64,000 nt of DNA. Source: Pseudomonadota bacterium (GTDB taxonomy: Bacteria; Pseudomonadota; Alphaproteobacteria; Sphingomonadales; Sphingomonadaceae). Within the stretch, counting starts at the first letter, position 1. Each line of letters opens with the position of its first letter. Location: NCBI GenBank assembly GCA_023389105.1, contig JAEWEY010000010.1, forward strand, positions 186,001 to 250,000, given 5' to 3'. Below, in pieces: positions 1-8,345 of this stretch. Both the position numbers and the translations under genes were made by a program. The notes under the pieces are model-generated. The model did not search any database, was not told where the DNA came from, and saw nothing but the letters and a program-made list of their open reading frames with translations.

Positions 1-1306
1 TGAAATTGAACGGACCCGCGTTTCGCGCGCCGATCTGGACGAGCGAGCCCAAGTCGCCCCTCGTCGAGACGAGTCCGGCCACGCGCACCGTCGCAAGGGG
101 CGTCAAAAACCATGCTCCGAGCTCGCTGATCGCCCTGCGCCCAGTGCCGACGGCACTGATATCGATAGCAATCTGACGATCGAGCCTGACCGCCGCACCC
201 GCGCGATAATAAAGGCTTGAACTCAAGGCGACTGGCCGGTGGTTTCGGGTATTGGCCAGGAAGCCGGCATAACCATAGACGATCGGCCGTCCGAGCGGAG
301 CGACGCGTGCGTTCTTGACGAAAAACCGTCTTTCCTCACGGACGGCGGCGGCGCCATCTTCATGAATGCGCAGTGTAACGAGGTACGATCCATCGCTGAG
401 GCTCGAGGTGTCCACCTCATTGTTGCCGGCCGGATAGGAACTCGATCCGACCAAGCGTCCGTCAACCACAAGTTCAACCTGTGCGGGTCGCGACAGGAAG
501 ACGACTAACGGTGTCGCCTCGAGAAGCTCGCGGTCGGCCGACGTATCGAATTGAGTATTAAAGCCGCCGCCAAGGATGCGGCGTTGACCGGTAAAATCAT
601 CGCCCGGCGCCCACAGCAGGCCGGCGGAATATCGCATGGAGCGTCTATCGATCTCGGCCACGAAGTCGTCGACTACCCAGCCAAGTCCCGATGCGAGCGC
701 ATTGCTAGTCCGGATGCGTCCGTTTCGGAAACCAGCAATCGTTCGGTTTTGCAAATTATAGCCGCCCCGCTCACCGAGAGTCCCGGCGGCGGCGACACTG
801 ACGACGCTCGTCAGCGAAACGGGCCCCGCTGGAACCGGAAGATAGCCTTTGGCGCCCGGCCCGAGCGTCGCAAGGAAACGGGGATTGATGAAAAGATCGA
901 CCCGAAAATGCTCTTCGTCGTAAATGATTGCGGCAATTTCCGGTGACAGCGATCCGCAACTGCGCTTTTCGAGCGTATTGCATACTCGTCCGGCATTTAC
1001 TGCCAATGGCGCCTTGAGAGCGTTGAGCAAGGCCGGGTCGGACGACGCAGCTGGCACCAGAGCGACAACCGACTCTGGCGCAAAGAAGCTCAGAAAGCCT
1101 GGCTTTACCGTGGCCAGGGTTTCCCCGACTTTGCTTCCGCCGAAATAGACATCGACCAGGATTTGCCGGTCGATCGCGAGTTCCTCAAACCCTTCGGGCG
1201 TTCCGACGGACAGCAGCGCGGCCGCGTCGGCATGCGCGGCGTTCGCCGCACAATTTATGGTTAACGCCGCAAGGCACAAAGTCGCGTGGAAGCAGGAGCG
1301 GCGCAC
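1..1306 (-). CDS. Outer-membrane usher, CsuD/TcfC-like (partial, runs off the window)
   Basis: Ushers form the outer-membrane pore and assembly platform for chaperone-usher pili. I translated the reverse strand: from a GTG at 1306 it stays open for 435 codons to the window edge. It begins with a signal peptide (hydrophobic run LCLAALTINCAANAAHA) and continues with usher-like beta-rich sequence, including FFVKNARVAPLG followed by RPIVYGYAGFLAN. Ushers are usually about 800 residues, so roughly half is present. The GTG lies 10 nt after the TGA of the upstream spore-coat-U pilin gene, so the two are probably co-transcribed. A periplasmic chaperone gene, often found between pilins and usher, is absent here and may lie beyond the edge. 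The usher class is inferred from neighbours plus sequence style; the exact subfamily is uncertain. Confidence 0.72.
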   Translation of the reverse strand, partial: MRRSCFHATLCLAALTINCAANAAHADAAALLSVGTPEGFEELAIDRQILVDVYFGGSKVGETLATVKPGFLSFFAPESVVALVPAASSDPALLNALKAPLAVNAGRVCNTLEKRSCGSLSPEIAAIIYDEEHFRVDLFINPRFLATLGPGAKGYLPVPAGPVSLTSVVSVAAAGTLGERGGYNLQNRTIAGFRNGRIRTSNALASGLGWVVDDFVAEIDRRSMRYSAGLLWAPGDDFTGQRRILGGGFNTQFDTSADRELLEATPLVVFLSRPAQVELVVDGRLVGSSSYPAGNNEVDTSSLSDGSYLVTLRIHEDGAAAVREERRFFVKNARVAPLGRPIVYGYAGFLANTRNHRPVALSSSLYYRAGAAVRLDRQIAIDISAVGTGRRAISELGAWFLTPLATVRVAGLVSTRGDLGSLVQIGARNAGPFNF

Positions 1307-1316
1307 AGGCGTGAAC

Positions 1317-1892
1317 TCACTCGGGTCCGACGAGAAGGGTCAAGGTTCCGCTGTAGATCCCGGCCATCGCTTGCGAGAGGACGGCCGAGCGGAGCAATAT
1401 GATGAGGCTGGCACTGGTGGCCGGTCCGTTATTGCACGTCTGTTGAGTAGCCGCGCTCGTTTGTCCGATGAGCGGAACGTTCGGAAGCAGCTGACTGCCC
1501 GAGGTACGATTGGCTGATCCGTTCCATTGAACTTCATAGGCCATGCGCTGTGAGCCAGACGCGAGCTCGAAGGCGCCGCCAGGACCGCTGCCCGCCGCCG
1601 TCACATTATAGCCGCTCGTGACCGTGTCAGAGAACAGACACATGCTTTGGCTTTGAACAGCATCAGCTGAAAGGTTCGAAACGTTGCCGAAATCGGCGTT
1701 GCTGAGCCCAGTGATGCGGACCTTGTTGCTCGCAGCCACGGCGGGCGAGGCGCCCGTCCAGCAGGCGCTGAAGAAACAAAGCCAGACGGACGCCCGGCCG
1801 CGCTTGCGGCCAGGCTGTTTCGTTCCGTCCCCGCTTCGCCCACCCCCCGGAGAAACGGCAGCTCGCGTGTACGCTGCCACAGGAAGTTTCAC
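1317..1892 (-). CDS. Spore coat U (SCPU) domain pilin-like protein, 191 aa
   Basis: SCPU-domain proteins are the secreted subunits of Csu-type pili. The hydrophobic export segment (ASVWLCFFSACWTGASPAVAA) sits late, around residues 34-54, after a basic, Gly-rich leader, so a start further in is possible. The mature part has the family pattern: an early strand (RITGLSNADFG), a central Cys, a second Cys in QQTCNNGPATSASLIILL, and the closing strand YSGTLTLLVGPE. The ATG overlaps the TGA of the preceding SCPU gene by 4 nt (ATGA), which indicates translational coupling. The usher gene follows after 10 nt. The SCPU assignment is strong; the role as major or minor subunit is unknown. Confidence 0.8.
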   Translation of the reverse strand: MKLPVAAYTRAAVSPGGGRSGDGTKQPGRKRGRASVWLCFFSACWTGASPAVAASNKVRITGLSNADFGNVSNLSADAVQSQSMCLFSDTVTSGYNVTAAGSGPGGAFELASGSQRMAYEVQWNGSANRTSGSQLLPNVPLIGQTSAATQQTCNNGPATSASLIILLRSAVLSQAMAGIYSGTLTLLVGPE

Positions 1893-2434
1893 TCAGGCGC
1901 GACGACGAGGGTCAGCGTTCCCGTGTACGTCGCTGCCGCCTGCATGGACTGGAGGCTGGCGGTCGACATGCGGACGATCAGGCTCGCCGAGCTGCTCGGC
2001 CCGCTCCCGCAAGTTGGGTTCGTCGCCGTCGAGGTCAGGCCATGAAGAGCCGTCGACGCGGTGAGCGCGGTGCCCGAGGTCTGGGCCGATGTTCCAGCCC
2101 ATTCGACGGTGTAAGGAACGGTTGCCGCTCCATTGGCTAGCGTGAAGGCGCTCGCCGTGCCGCTGCCGGTCGCGGTAATGAAATAGCCGCGTGTTGGCGA
2201 GTTGCTCCACACGCAGACATTCTGCGCGTTCGCGGCAGCGACGGTAGGATCCTGGTTCAGGAAAGCGACGTCGGTCAGTCCGGTCAGCTGGAACCGGTTT
2301 GGCACGGACGCATTGATCGTCACGGAGCCTGTCGAGGTTGTGCCGAAGCTACCTTGTGTCGCGGCTTCCGCCGGTCCCGAGAGCGCTACGACGATGGCGC
2401 TCAAGGCAGCCAGCTTGTTGTCGCGAATATGCAT
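1889..2434 (-). CDS. Spore coat U (SCPU) domain pilin-like protein, 181 aa
   Basis: A probable exported pilus subunit. I chose the ATG at 2434 (MHIRDNKLAALSAIVVALS...AEA) over a longer in-frame start at 2551. The shorter form gives a clean N-terminal signal peptide and has a GGGGA-like ribosome site about 10 nt upstream. The mature region shows GSVTINASVPNRFQLTG, a Cys in NAQNVCVWS, another in NPTCGSGPSSSASLIVRM, and the terminal strand YTGTLTLVVAPE, all typical of SCPU domains. It is the first full-size pilin gene of the cluster, overlaps the next SCPU gene by 4 nt and is 137 nt downstream of a much shorter relative. Confidence 0.82.
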   Translation of the reverse strand: MHIRDNKLAALSAIVVALSGPAEAATQGSFGTTSTGSVTINASVPNRFQLTGLTDVAFLNQDPTVAAANAQNVCVWSNSPTRGYFITATGSGTASAFTLANGAATVPYTVEWAGTSAQTSGTALTASTALHGLTSTATNPTCGSGPSSSASLIVRMSTASLQSMQAAATYTGTLTLVVAPE

Positions 2435-2571
2435 GTTTTTGGTCCCCACTTCAGATCGACAAGAAACTAATCCGAAATGGAGATATCTAGACCGAGTAAA
2501 AAAGCTGTTAACGCTTTGACTGGGCACAACCGATAACCCCAACCTTATCAATAGCTAAGGGTAAGGCGGCG

Positions 2572-2844
2572 TTATTCCGGCACGATTAGAAGAAGCCGGT
2601 TCGCGGGGCTAGCTTGTGGCAAGCTGCCGGGCATTTCGACGACAGTAAAGGGTGGTGTGCTCCCGCGATGGTCGCAGAAGATTTTGACGGTGGTGCCATG
2701 TGTTTCCACACGAAAGCGCGGCGCGACTGAAACCCGGATTGTTACTGTGGCAGTGGCGCGACTTGCGAGCCCCTGAGCAGGAAGCGGCTGGCACCAGCCA
2801 CAGGCGATGCCGATGAGCGCAATAGTCGGACGCAGACGGTTCAT
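2572..2844 (-). CDS. Small secreted SCPU-like protein, 90 aa
   Basis: A short exported protein at the head of the pilus cluster. It has a signal peptide (IALIGIACGWCQPLPAQG), an opening strand ATVTIRVSVAPRFRV that resembles the first strand of its SCPU neighbours, and a closing strand NRLLLIVPE that matches their ends (LTLVVAPE, LLVGPE). About half of a normal SCPU domain, the middle, is missing. It keeps one mature Cys (KIFCDHRG). It could be a minimal tip or initiator subunit, or an eroded pilin; the sequence does not decide. The reading frame is clean and the signal peptide is convincing, so I treat it as a gene. Confidence 0.6.
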   Translation of the reverse strand: MNRLRPTIALIGIACGWCQPLPAQGLASRATATVTIRVSVAPRFRVETHGTTVKIFCDHRGSTPPFTVVEMPGSLPQASPANRLLLIVPE

Positions 2845-3005
2845 CGCGCACGACTTGCCGCCCCAAGCCTCAAGACTGTATTGAGCTTTGGACCGTTATG
2901 GATGCTGTTCGCTGGGACCAGTGCCGGTTACAGCCTTGCGACCGACATTCCGAAGGATTAATTGATTTAATGATAATTTAACAGCGCCTAGCGAAAGTTT
3001 GCGTA

Positions 3006-3221
3006 ATGATGGGCAACGAAGCAACTCGAACAGACCTTATGACCTCAGCGCTGGATCTCTTGCGGCGCGCGATTGACCTGCTCGACCAGGCCGATGCGCC
3101 TGGCCAAATCGCGGCGCATGTCGATCTTGCGGTTCACCAGCTTGCAGATGCGATCGAGAACAGCCCGAGATCTCAGGTCGAACCGGCGGATCCACAGTTT
3201 AGAACACTTCCCTCATCTTAA
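3006..3221 (+). CDS. Small hypothetical protein, 71 aa
   Basis: The predicted product is a short, soluble, mostly helical protein with an amphipathic core (LLRRAIDLLDQA...HVDLAVHQLADAI) and no signal peptide or membrane segment. Two adjacent ATG codons are possible starts; no strong ribosome site is seen. It reads away from the pilus cluster and shares the intervening 160 nt as a divergent promoter region. I do not recognise a family. Regular hydrophobic spacing and acid/base balance make it more gene-like than the shadow frames nearby. Confidence 0.45.
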   Translation: MMGNEATRTDLMTSALDLLRRAIDLLDQADAPGQIAAHVDLAVHQLADAIENSPRSQVEPADPQFRTLPSS

Positions 3222-3812
3222 GCGCGCTGCGCTCCGTTATTGTCAGCCACTGGGCGGACGGATGAGATAGTCGGTCTGGCACTCGGTCAGCCGGTCTACC
3301 TCTTGAATGCTCGCCCATCGAGCAAGCGCTGACCTTGGAAACTAGTCGCTTAAAGCGTCCAAGCTGAAGCGACCGCCCGCCAAAACGCGCTGCATAACGC
3401 TGCAAGAGGATATCCCAACCCGGTCCGCGGCGAAGGCGTTGCAGAACAGCGCCCGCTTGCGGCAACGGACAGAATGCGAGCTTCACCAAATCATTGGTGC
3501 TAGTGGCCTGCTGCGTTTCCACTGGCACGACCTCTCCCTCGATGCCCTCCGAGTGTCGGAAATGCGGCAGGTAAACAGCCCGCTAGGCGGACTGTCCAGT
3601 CGGTAATGGCTGCTCGGCACGCTGACCCGTTGAAAGGTCAAAATCTATGCGTTTGAATGGTTCAGGCGAATGCGCTTCGAGGTCCTGGCTTTCCCAGTTA
3701 TTTCCACAGGTTAGAGGGATACATCCGAAATGAATACGAAAGTGGCCTGACAATCGTCCGCAAGGGAGGCAAGTTGATCGAGCTCGGTAACCATTGTTGT
3801 AAGGATTTTGAG
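3222..3812. other. Intergenic stretch without a convincing gene
   Basis: About 590 nt. A 109-codon frame on the minus strand (3199-3528) lacks a ribosome site and recognisable composition and overlaps the 3' end of the 71-aa gene, so I do not call it. Frames on the plus strand are short or are the upstream extension of the MarR-like gene. It probably holds that gene's promoter; no hairpin with a T-run is evident. Confidence 0.5.
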
Positions 3813-4286
3813 ATGTCCGCTTATTCCGCAGATCCCAAAGCCGAGCATCTGCTGCGCTTAAGTGACGAAGTCGGACGGATCGCCGGGACACTGGCTAGAC
3901 TTTCAGCCGAGACCGTTAGCGAAGCTCCGGATGATAGCGATGCGGTCATCGATCCTGAAGTCGTCATGTCCGTGATCCGCGCGCGGCGCATGCGCGCCTA
4001 TTTCTTTAACGGCGAACTGTTTGCCGATCCCGCGTGGGACATGCTTCTCGAGCTGTTTCATGCGGCATTGTCGCATCGGCGCATGGCGGTTAAGCATCTC
4101 ACTGCTGGCGCCGCTGTTCCGGCAACGACCGCGCTGCGTTGGCTCACAACGCTAGTCGACGAAGGACTTTGCTCGCGTCGCGACGATCCGCTGGACGGCC
4201 GCCGGGTTTACGTCGAGTTGACACCCAAGGGCGAACAGTCCCTTCGGCGATATTTCGCCAAGCTGAATCCAACGCCGGTGATCTAA
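3813..4286 (+). CDS. MarR-like winged-helix transcriptional regulator, 157 aa
   Basis: A probable DNA-binding regulator. The start at 3813 (MSAYSADPK...) is chosen because AAGGA lies 7 nt upstream; the in-frame extension to 3657 has unnatural composition. The N-terminal third is helical (AEHLLRLSDEVGRIAGTLARLS). The C-terminal part is a winged helix: helix MLLELFHAAL, recognition region AVPATTALRWLTTLVDEGLCSRR, then a wing with DPLDGRRVYVELTPKGEQ, the classic MarR signature. The gene overlaps the downstream PAS gene at TAATG, so both are probably one transcript. The ligand is unknown. Confidence 0.8.
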   Translation: MSAYSADPKAEHLLRLSDEVGRIAGTLARLSAETVSEAPDDSDAVIDPEVVMSVIRARRMRAYFFNGELFADPAWDMLLELFHAALSHRRMAVKHLTAGAAVPATTALRWLTTLVDEGLCSRRDDPLDGRRVYVELTPKGEQSLRRYFAKLNPTPVI

Positions 4287-4795
4287 TGCTGGGATGCGTT
4301 CGACAGCTGGAGGGGCTCGAACCGGCATCTTCAGCTGTTGTGCCCGAGCGTTGGCCGCGCTTGCTTGTCGGGCAGAGTTGGCCCCTTGAGGAGCAACATC
4401 GGCATTTCGAGCTTGGCCACATATTAAATGGCGCGATCACCGACACGATTGAACCTGTGCAGTCGGGCTCCTTGTGTCTTCACCACGCCGGCCTGTGGGA
4501 ATGCGACCTTACCAGCGGCCGGTTGATTTGGTCGGGCGGCGTCTATGACTTGTTCGGCCTTAAGCGTGGTCTGGAGATCACGCGGGTCAAGGCCCTGTCT
4601 CTTTATTCCGAGGCGTCGCGCCGGATGCTGGAGCATGTCCGTAGCGAAGCCATCCGGACGCAGCGGGGATTCACGATTGACGTCGAAATCCATCCGGAAC
4701 TTCTGTGCGAACACCGGTGGATGAGGATCATTGCAGCACCGGTGATTGAAGCGGGAGTAGTCACGCGCCTGCACGGGGTTAAGCTCGCCCTCTAG
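4286..4795 (+). CDS. Stand-alone PAS-fold protein, 169 aa
   Basis: The ATG at 4286 overlaps the TAA of the MarR-like gene (TAATG), which supports this start over an upstream in-frame one and points to coupled translation. The centre carries a PAS_3-like pattern: GLWECDLTSGRLIWSGG, then VYDLFGLKRG, ending with RWMRIIAAPVIEAG and RLHGVKLAL. No kinase, GGDEF, EAL or HTH output follows, so it is a sensor or adaptor module only. By context it may modulate the co-transcribed MarR-like regulator or the PilZ protein just downstream; this is inference. Confidence 0.7.
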   Translation: MLGCVRQLEGLEPASSAVVPERWPRLLVGQSWPLEEQHRHFELGHILNGAITDTIEPVQSGSLCLHHAGLWECDLTSGRLIWSGGVYDLFGLKRGLEITRVKALSLYSEASRRMLEHVRSEAIRTQRGFTIDVEIHPELLCEHRWMRIIAAPVIEAGVVTRLHGVKLAL

Positions 4796-4886
4796 GCAGC
4801 CGGCCTATCGCTAGCCGGAATTGATAGGGCCAGTTCGGATAAATGCTTAAAAGATAAAGCAGAATCCGCCGGGTACATGCTTCGGC

Positions 4887-5396
4887 ATGACAGCACCCAA
4901 CCGGAAGATGACTTATCAACGGTCCCGCGAATGGCGGCGACGCGTGGTGATGAAGGCGCGCTTACGTTGGGGCGCTTATTGGGGGGATGCCTGCATCCTG
5001 AACATCTCCTCGCAAGGGATGATGATTCAAACCGGCCGGGTGGCCCCCGAGGGAAGCATTGTCGAACTGCATCGGGGCGACCACGTGATCCTCGCCCGTG
5101 TCGTCTGGCGCGACGGCCTCAAAGCCGGTCTTAGGACCGATGACAGGCTGCCGGTTGAGCAAATTCTGGCGGCCGGGGACCCCAGTCCCGTGCAACTGGT
5201 GACGTCAGACGGGGCGATTGTTGAACGGCGAACCAAAGCTCGATCGGAGACCGGTGACGCAAGAGAATTCGGCAAAAAGCTGGAGTTCGTCAGCGCCTGT
5301 ATTTTCCTGCTCGTTTTCGCATTTATGGTGGGGTTGGCGGTCTTCGAAGTACTGGCAATGCCGATGGCGCAGATCGATCATGCCTTGGGAAACTAG
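4887..5396 (+). CDS. PilZ-domain protein with C-terminal membrane anchor, 169 aa
   Basis: PilZ domains bind cyclic di-GMP. The N-terminal region has the expected basic motif (QRSREWRRR, residues about 11-19) followed by a strand pair and N-I-S-S-Q-G-M, the N/DxSxxG element. The domain ends near residue 90 (LRTDDRLPVEQIL). A single hydrophobic helix (VSACIFLLVFAFMVGLAVFEVL) follows at about residues 132-155, so the receptor is probably held at the inner membrane with the PilZ part cytoplasmic. It lies 91 nt after the PAS gene. A diguanylate cyclase gene occurs at 9806-11560. An alternative start is the second Met, 7 codons in. Confidence 0.8.
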   Translation: MTAPNRKMTYQRSREWRRRVVMKARLRWGAYWGDACILNISSQGMMIQTGRVAPEGSIVELHRGDHVILARVVWRDGLKAGLRTDDRLPVEQILAAGDPSPVQLVTSDGAIVERRTKARSETGDAREFGKKLEFVSACIFLLVFAFMVGLAVFEVLAMPMAQIDHALGN

Positions 5397-5808
5397 GGCG
5401 TCTACCCGCTACGGCCAGGCGCCGTTAGTACTGACCCAGGTTCTCCCAGCAAATTGATTAGCGCCTACAGACCTAAATTCCTTTGCCCGTCGCGCCTGTG
5501 CATTGGGGTCAATCCGCCCCAGACATTAGTCAGGCAGATTGACACTGAATTTGTCCGTGAGCGGCGATTGTATACCCCAATTGCGGGTGCGTTTGGGTGG
5601 GCGGTTTTGCGGGTCAGCCGCGAAGACTCGGACGGCTCAACGGCGTAGGCCCAACGCTGAAATGGGAAGCAGTTCGTTCAAAAAGCTAGAACGCATTTTT
5701 CGACTGGAGTATAAATAGTCGAGGCTCCAACTCTGGCCGAATCCCTTCGCCAAAGAAGCGAGACCTAAATCGTAGAGCGGAGCCTCGCCCTCGTAGGAGG
5801 TCTACCCA
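5397..5808. other. Intergenic stretch upstream of the IS110 transposase
   Basis: About 410 nt without a supported gene; a 64-codon plus-strand frame at 5454 has no ribosome site or family look. The IS110 left end must lie here if the element is complete, but IS110 elements usually lack terminal inverted repeats and target duplications, so no boundary can be set by eye. TAGGAGG lies at about 5795, a plausible ribosome site for the transposase. Confidence 0.45.
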
Positions 5809-6849
5809 GTGCGGATCTGGGCCGGCTTGGATGTTGGTGTTGAACAAACCAGCGTTTGCGTCGTCGATGATCGCGGAAAAATTCTGCAGCAGACCACATG
5901 TCGGTCTAGCCCCATCGAAGTGCGCCGCGAGCTTGGTTGGTTGCGTCGGCGGCGAGCTGCAGTGATCGGCGTAGAAGCTAGCTCTGGAACCAATCTTGCG
6001 CGAAATTTGATCGATGCGGGTTACTCTGTACAAATCTACGAGACGCGCCAGCTCAGCAAGCTACTTCGAGCCAACCGAAACAAGACAGACGCGGGAGATG
6101 CTTTCGGGATAGCAGAAGCGGCCCGCATCGGATCAACTTTGATTTCGCGGGTCTTTCTAAAGAGCCTAGAGTCGCAGACTCTCCAATCGCGGCTGACGAT
6201 ACGTCAACACCTGCTCAAGCAGCGTGTCCGCGGAGCAAATTTGTTCGGCCGGCAACTCGAACTCTTTGGCGGACGGGTGCGTCCCCCGCTAAAGGGCCCC
6301 GATTTTTTCAAAAGAGCCGAACTGGAGCTGAAGAGTGTCTTGGGAAACAGTCAGAAAGCATTATCTTCAGAGTTGCGATGCTTGCTGCAGCAATTGAGGC
6401 AAATTGATGATTATTTGAGGCTAAAGGACCAAGAGCTTCTTAGGGAGGCGCGCCTCCTTGCGCCTTGCAAACGGTTCTTGGCTATCCCCGGCGTTGGACC
6501 CATGTGCGCCTTGTCTTTCTATTCGACTGTCGGCGATCCATATCGCTTCAAGCGTTGCGCTGACATCGGGCCTTACTTGGGACTGACGCCGATTCTTCAC
6601 CAGTCGGGCCTGACGACAAGGGCTGGCAAAATCTCCAAGATGGGAAATAAGCAAACCCGGACCCTCCTAGTTCATTCTGCGCAATGTTTCATGAAGTGGA
6701 GCGAGCCTCAGACGCGTTTGCGACTTTAGACCCTGCAAGTGGAGCAACGGCGCGGCCGAAGGCGGGCGACCGTCGCGCTCGCTCGCAAGCTTGCTACGAT
6801 CATGATTGCGATGTGGAAGTCGGGAGCGGATTTCAGGTCGTGCAACTAA
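5809..6849 (+). pseudogene. IS110-family transposase interrupted by an in-frame TAG
   Basis: A DEDD-type IS110 transposase from a GTG start preceded by TAGGAGG. The four catalytic acids are visible: D8 (GLDVG), E56 (VIGVEASSG), D94 and D97 (NKTDAGDAFG). The C-terminal Transposase_20 part has LAIPGVGPMCALSFYSTVGD and a KISKMGNKQTRTLLVHSA segment. Translation stops at TAG 6727-6729, yet the same frame continues 39 more codons to TAA 6847-6849 and reads VEQRRGRRRATVALARKL then ATIMIAMWKSG, the normal IS110 tail. The stop therefore replaces an internal codon, probably TGG (Trp) by one base change. The element is likely inactive unless the stop is read through. Confidence 0.85.
5809..6849 (+). mobile_element. 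IS110-family insertion sequence, boundaries not resolved
   Basis: The span given is only the transposase reading frame, because the ends of IS110 elements lack the inverted repeats that would mark them. It lies at the left of a region rich in broken genes and short repeats. No second copy occurs in the window. Confidence 0.6.
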
Positions 6850-7554
6850 CGCTTTAATGCTTGTTCTAGCGGATCGGACCTCGACAGTTTGTGTGTGGAT
6901 CTGACCACGGCTCTGATGGTGAGGCCGGTCCGCTGAACTTTATTGCCGCCCTGCACGGAAACTACTCTTCATTCACGAAGCCGCTATCGCCTCTGGAGTT
7001 TCACCCTGAAGGTGGATTCGAATATGCAAAATATGGGCGGCATGACATCACGCTAGAGATGATCCCCCAATCGTGGCTCTTGGAATTCACGATGGCCGAG
7101 GGGCTACAAGACTCACTCGTTCTTGGAGTTGCGCTGCTCATCCTGTCGCCAGAGACTGGAGGTCACACTCGCCTACTTTGGATCACTTGAGGAGCCGCCC
7201 AAGACGGTGCGAGACATACATAAGCATCCTGCTTGATCGGAGGAGCCATGCAGCTTTTGCGGGGAACTTTCGTCGCGATCGATGAAGCCGCGCGTGCGCT
7301 ATAACGTTGTCTGGATCGGGGTCCGCGAGCTGGCCCAGGGAAAAAGATCGTGTGTTTTCAGGTGATATGCGAGAGATTGGCGGACCTCAGCTCCACCAGC
7401 CTCCCGCTAACAAAATCAAGCGCTTGGCGGCGTTTCCGCAGAATGGCGGTTCTGCTCATTCTGGTATCGCGGTGGTATCGCAACTCTCTCTGAGGTGAAT
7501 TGGTTTAGTCACACCTTTGCTAGAGCTCCCAACAAAGGTACGCAGGAGTTCAGT
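6850..7554. other. Degenerate stretch between IS110 and an antitoxin remnant
   Basis: About 700 nt. A 99-codon frame at 6891-7190 (plus) has no recognisable family and no clear ribosome site. An 18-codon frame at about 7249 follows a good GGAGGAG site but is too short to interpret; it may be the 5' stub of a lost gene. Near 7470 there is a short direct repeat (ggtatcgcggtggtatcgc). I see no intact gene. Confidence 0.4.
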
Positions 7555-7806
7555 ATGAAGACCGGCCGGGTTGTGACTGCCAACCTCCCTCTGCCGCTTG
7601 CGACTCAACTGGACGAGGTTGTGCATAGGTTGAGTCGATCTCGCAGCTGGATCATTCGCCAAGCGCTCGCCGATTGACTGGCTGAAGAGCAGAGGCGTCA
7701 TGAACTCACACTCGAGGCACTCGAGGACGCCGATGCAGGGCGGCTCCTAAGCCAAGAAGAGATTGAGCGGCACTCCGCGACCAGGCGGGAGACGAGAGCT
7801 AATTAA
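7555..7806 (+). pseudogene. CopG/ParD-like ribbon-helix-helix antitoxin with internal TGA
   Basis: From ATG 7555, with AGGAG about 8 nt upstream, the frame encodes a ribbon-helix-helix N-terminus (RVVTANLPLPLATQLDEVV then HRLSRSRSWIIRQALAD). It stops at TGA 7675-7677. The same frame continues with LAEEQRRHELTLEALEDAD and GRLLSQEEIERH to TAA 7804-7806, which is the typical C-terminal, toxin-binding half of these antitoxins. The stop sits where the family usually has Trp, so a TGG to TGA change is likely. No RelE/ParE toxin frame follows. It is an orphaned, probably dead antitoxin gene. Confidence 0.75.
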
Positions 7807-8345
7807 ACTCGACTTGTTTTGTTGGATATCTGCAAGCAAGCACTCGTCGTTCGCGTGTCGAATCGAACGGGGACGGAGGTGTTGCCACCTCCGTTCCCAC
7901 CCTTTCAGTGAGGCATTGCCGTTGTCTGGTCGAAGCGAGCAGCTGTCGTCGCGCGTTAGGAGAAGCGTCGCTTGCGCTAAGCGTGGTAAAGGGCTTGTGA
8001 TCGATGCTGCGAAAGGTGTGAAGGTGGTCGATAAAAAGGAAGGTACGAGCCTCCCGAGGAACCTGCGGCCTGACGTCCTTGTTCGGGTACCCTGGACCTG
8101 CGGGCTGCGGATCCATAACTACGTACCGACCGGTCAGACCGGTTCCTTCGGGTATCGGGCTATGCAGCAGGACATCTGCATAAAGTGCGGGCGATTACGT
8201 AACGTCGAGGTCGGCTGGGACCTCGATGATAATGAGAGACCTGACTGAGACCCGCGAGCCCGGCCGCGGTGTCGTGGATCAAACGGGGCTCGGGCGTTCG
8301 CTCGATGCGTCCGTTTCCACGTTCAGCTGCAATCCAGCCGCGCGA
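7807..8345. other. Intergenic stretch with hairpins, no firm gene
   Basis: Contains a perfect 9-bp inverted repeat (acggaggtg, loop ttgc, cacctccgt) at 7873-7894 without a T-run, and ACCGGT-cag-ACCGGT at 8129-8143. A plus-strand frame ending at 8248 closes with YRAMQQDICIKCGRLRNVE and could be the end of a small protein starting near a GTG at 8024, but I cannot support it firmly. Confidence 0.4.

Noticed and set aside
3199..3528. 109-codon minus-strand frame
   Set aside because: No ribosome site or family pattern and overlaps the end of a better candidate gene.
6891..7190. 99-codon frame downstream of IS110
   Set aside because: No recognisable domain, weak start; region otherwise decayed.
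7873..7894. Perfect 9-bp hairpin as a terminator
   Set aside because: No T-run on either side; kept only as a note in the intergenic entry.
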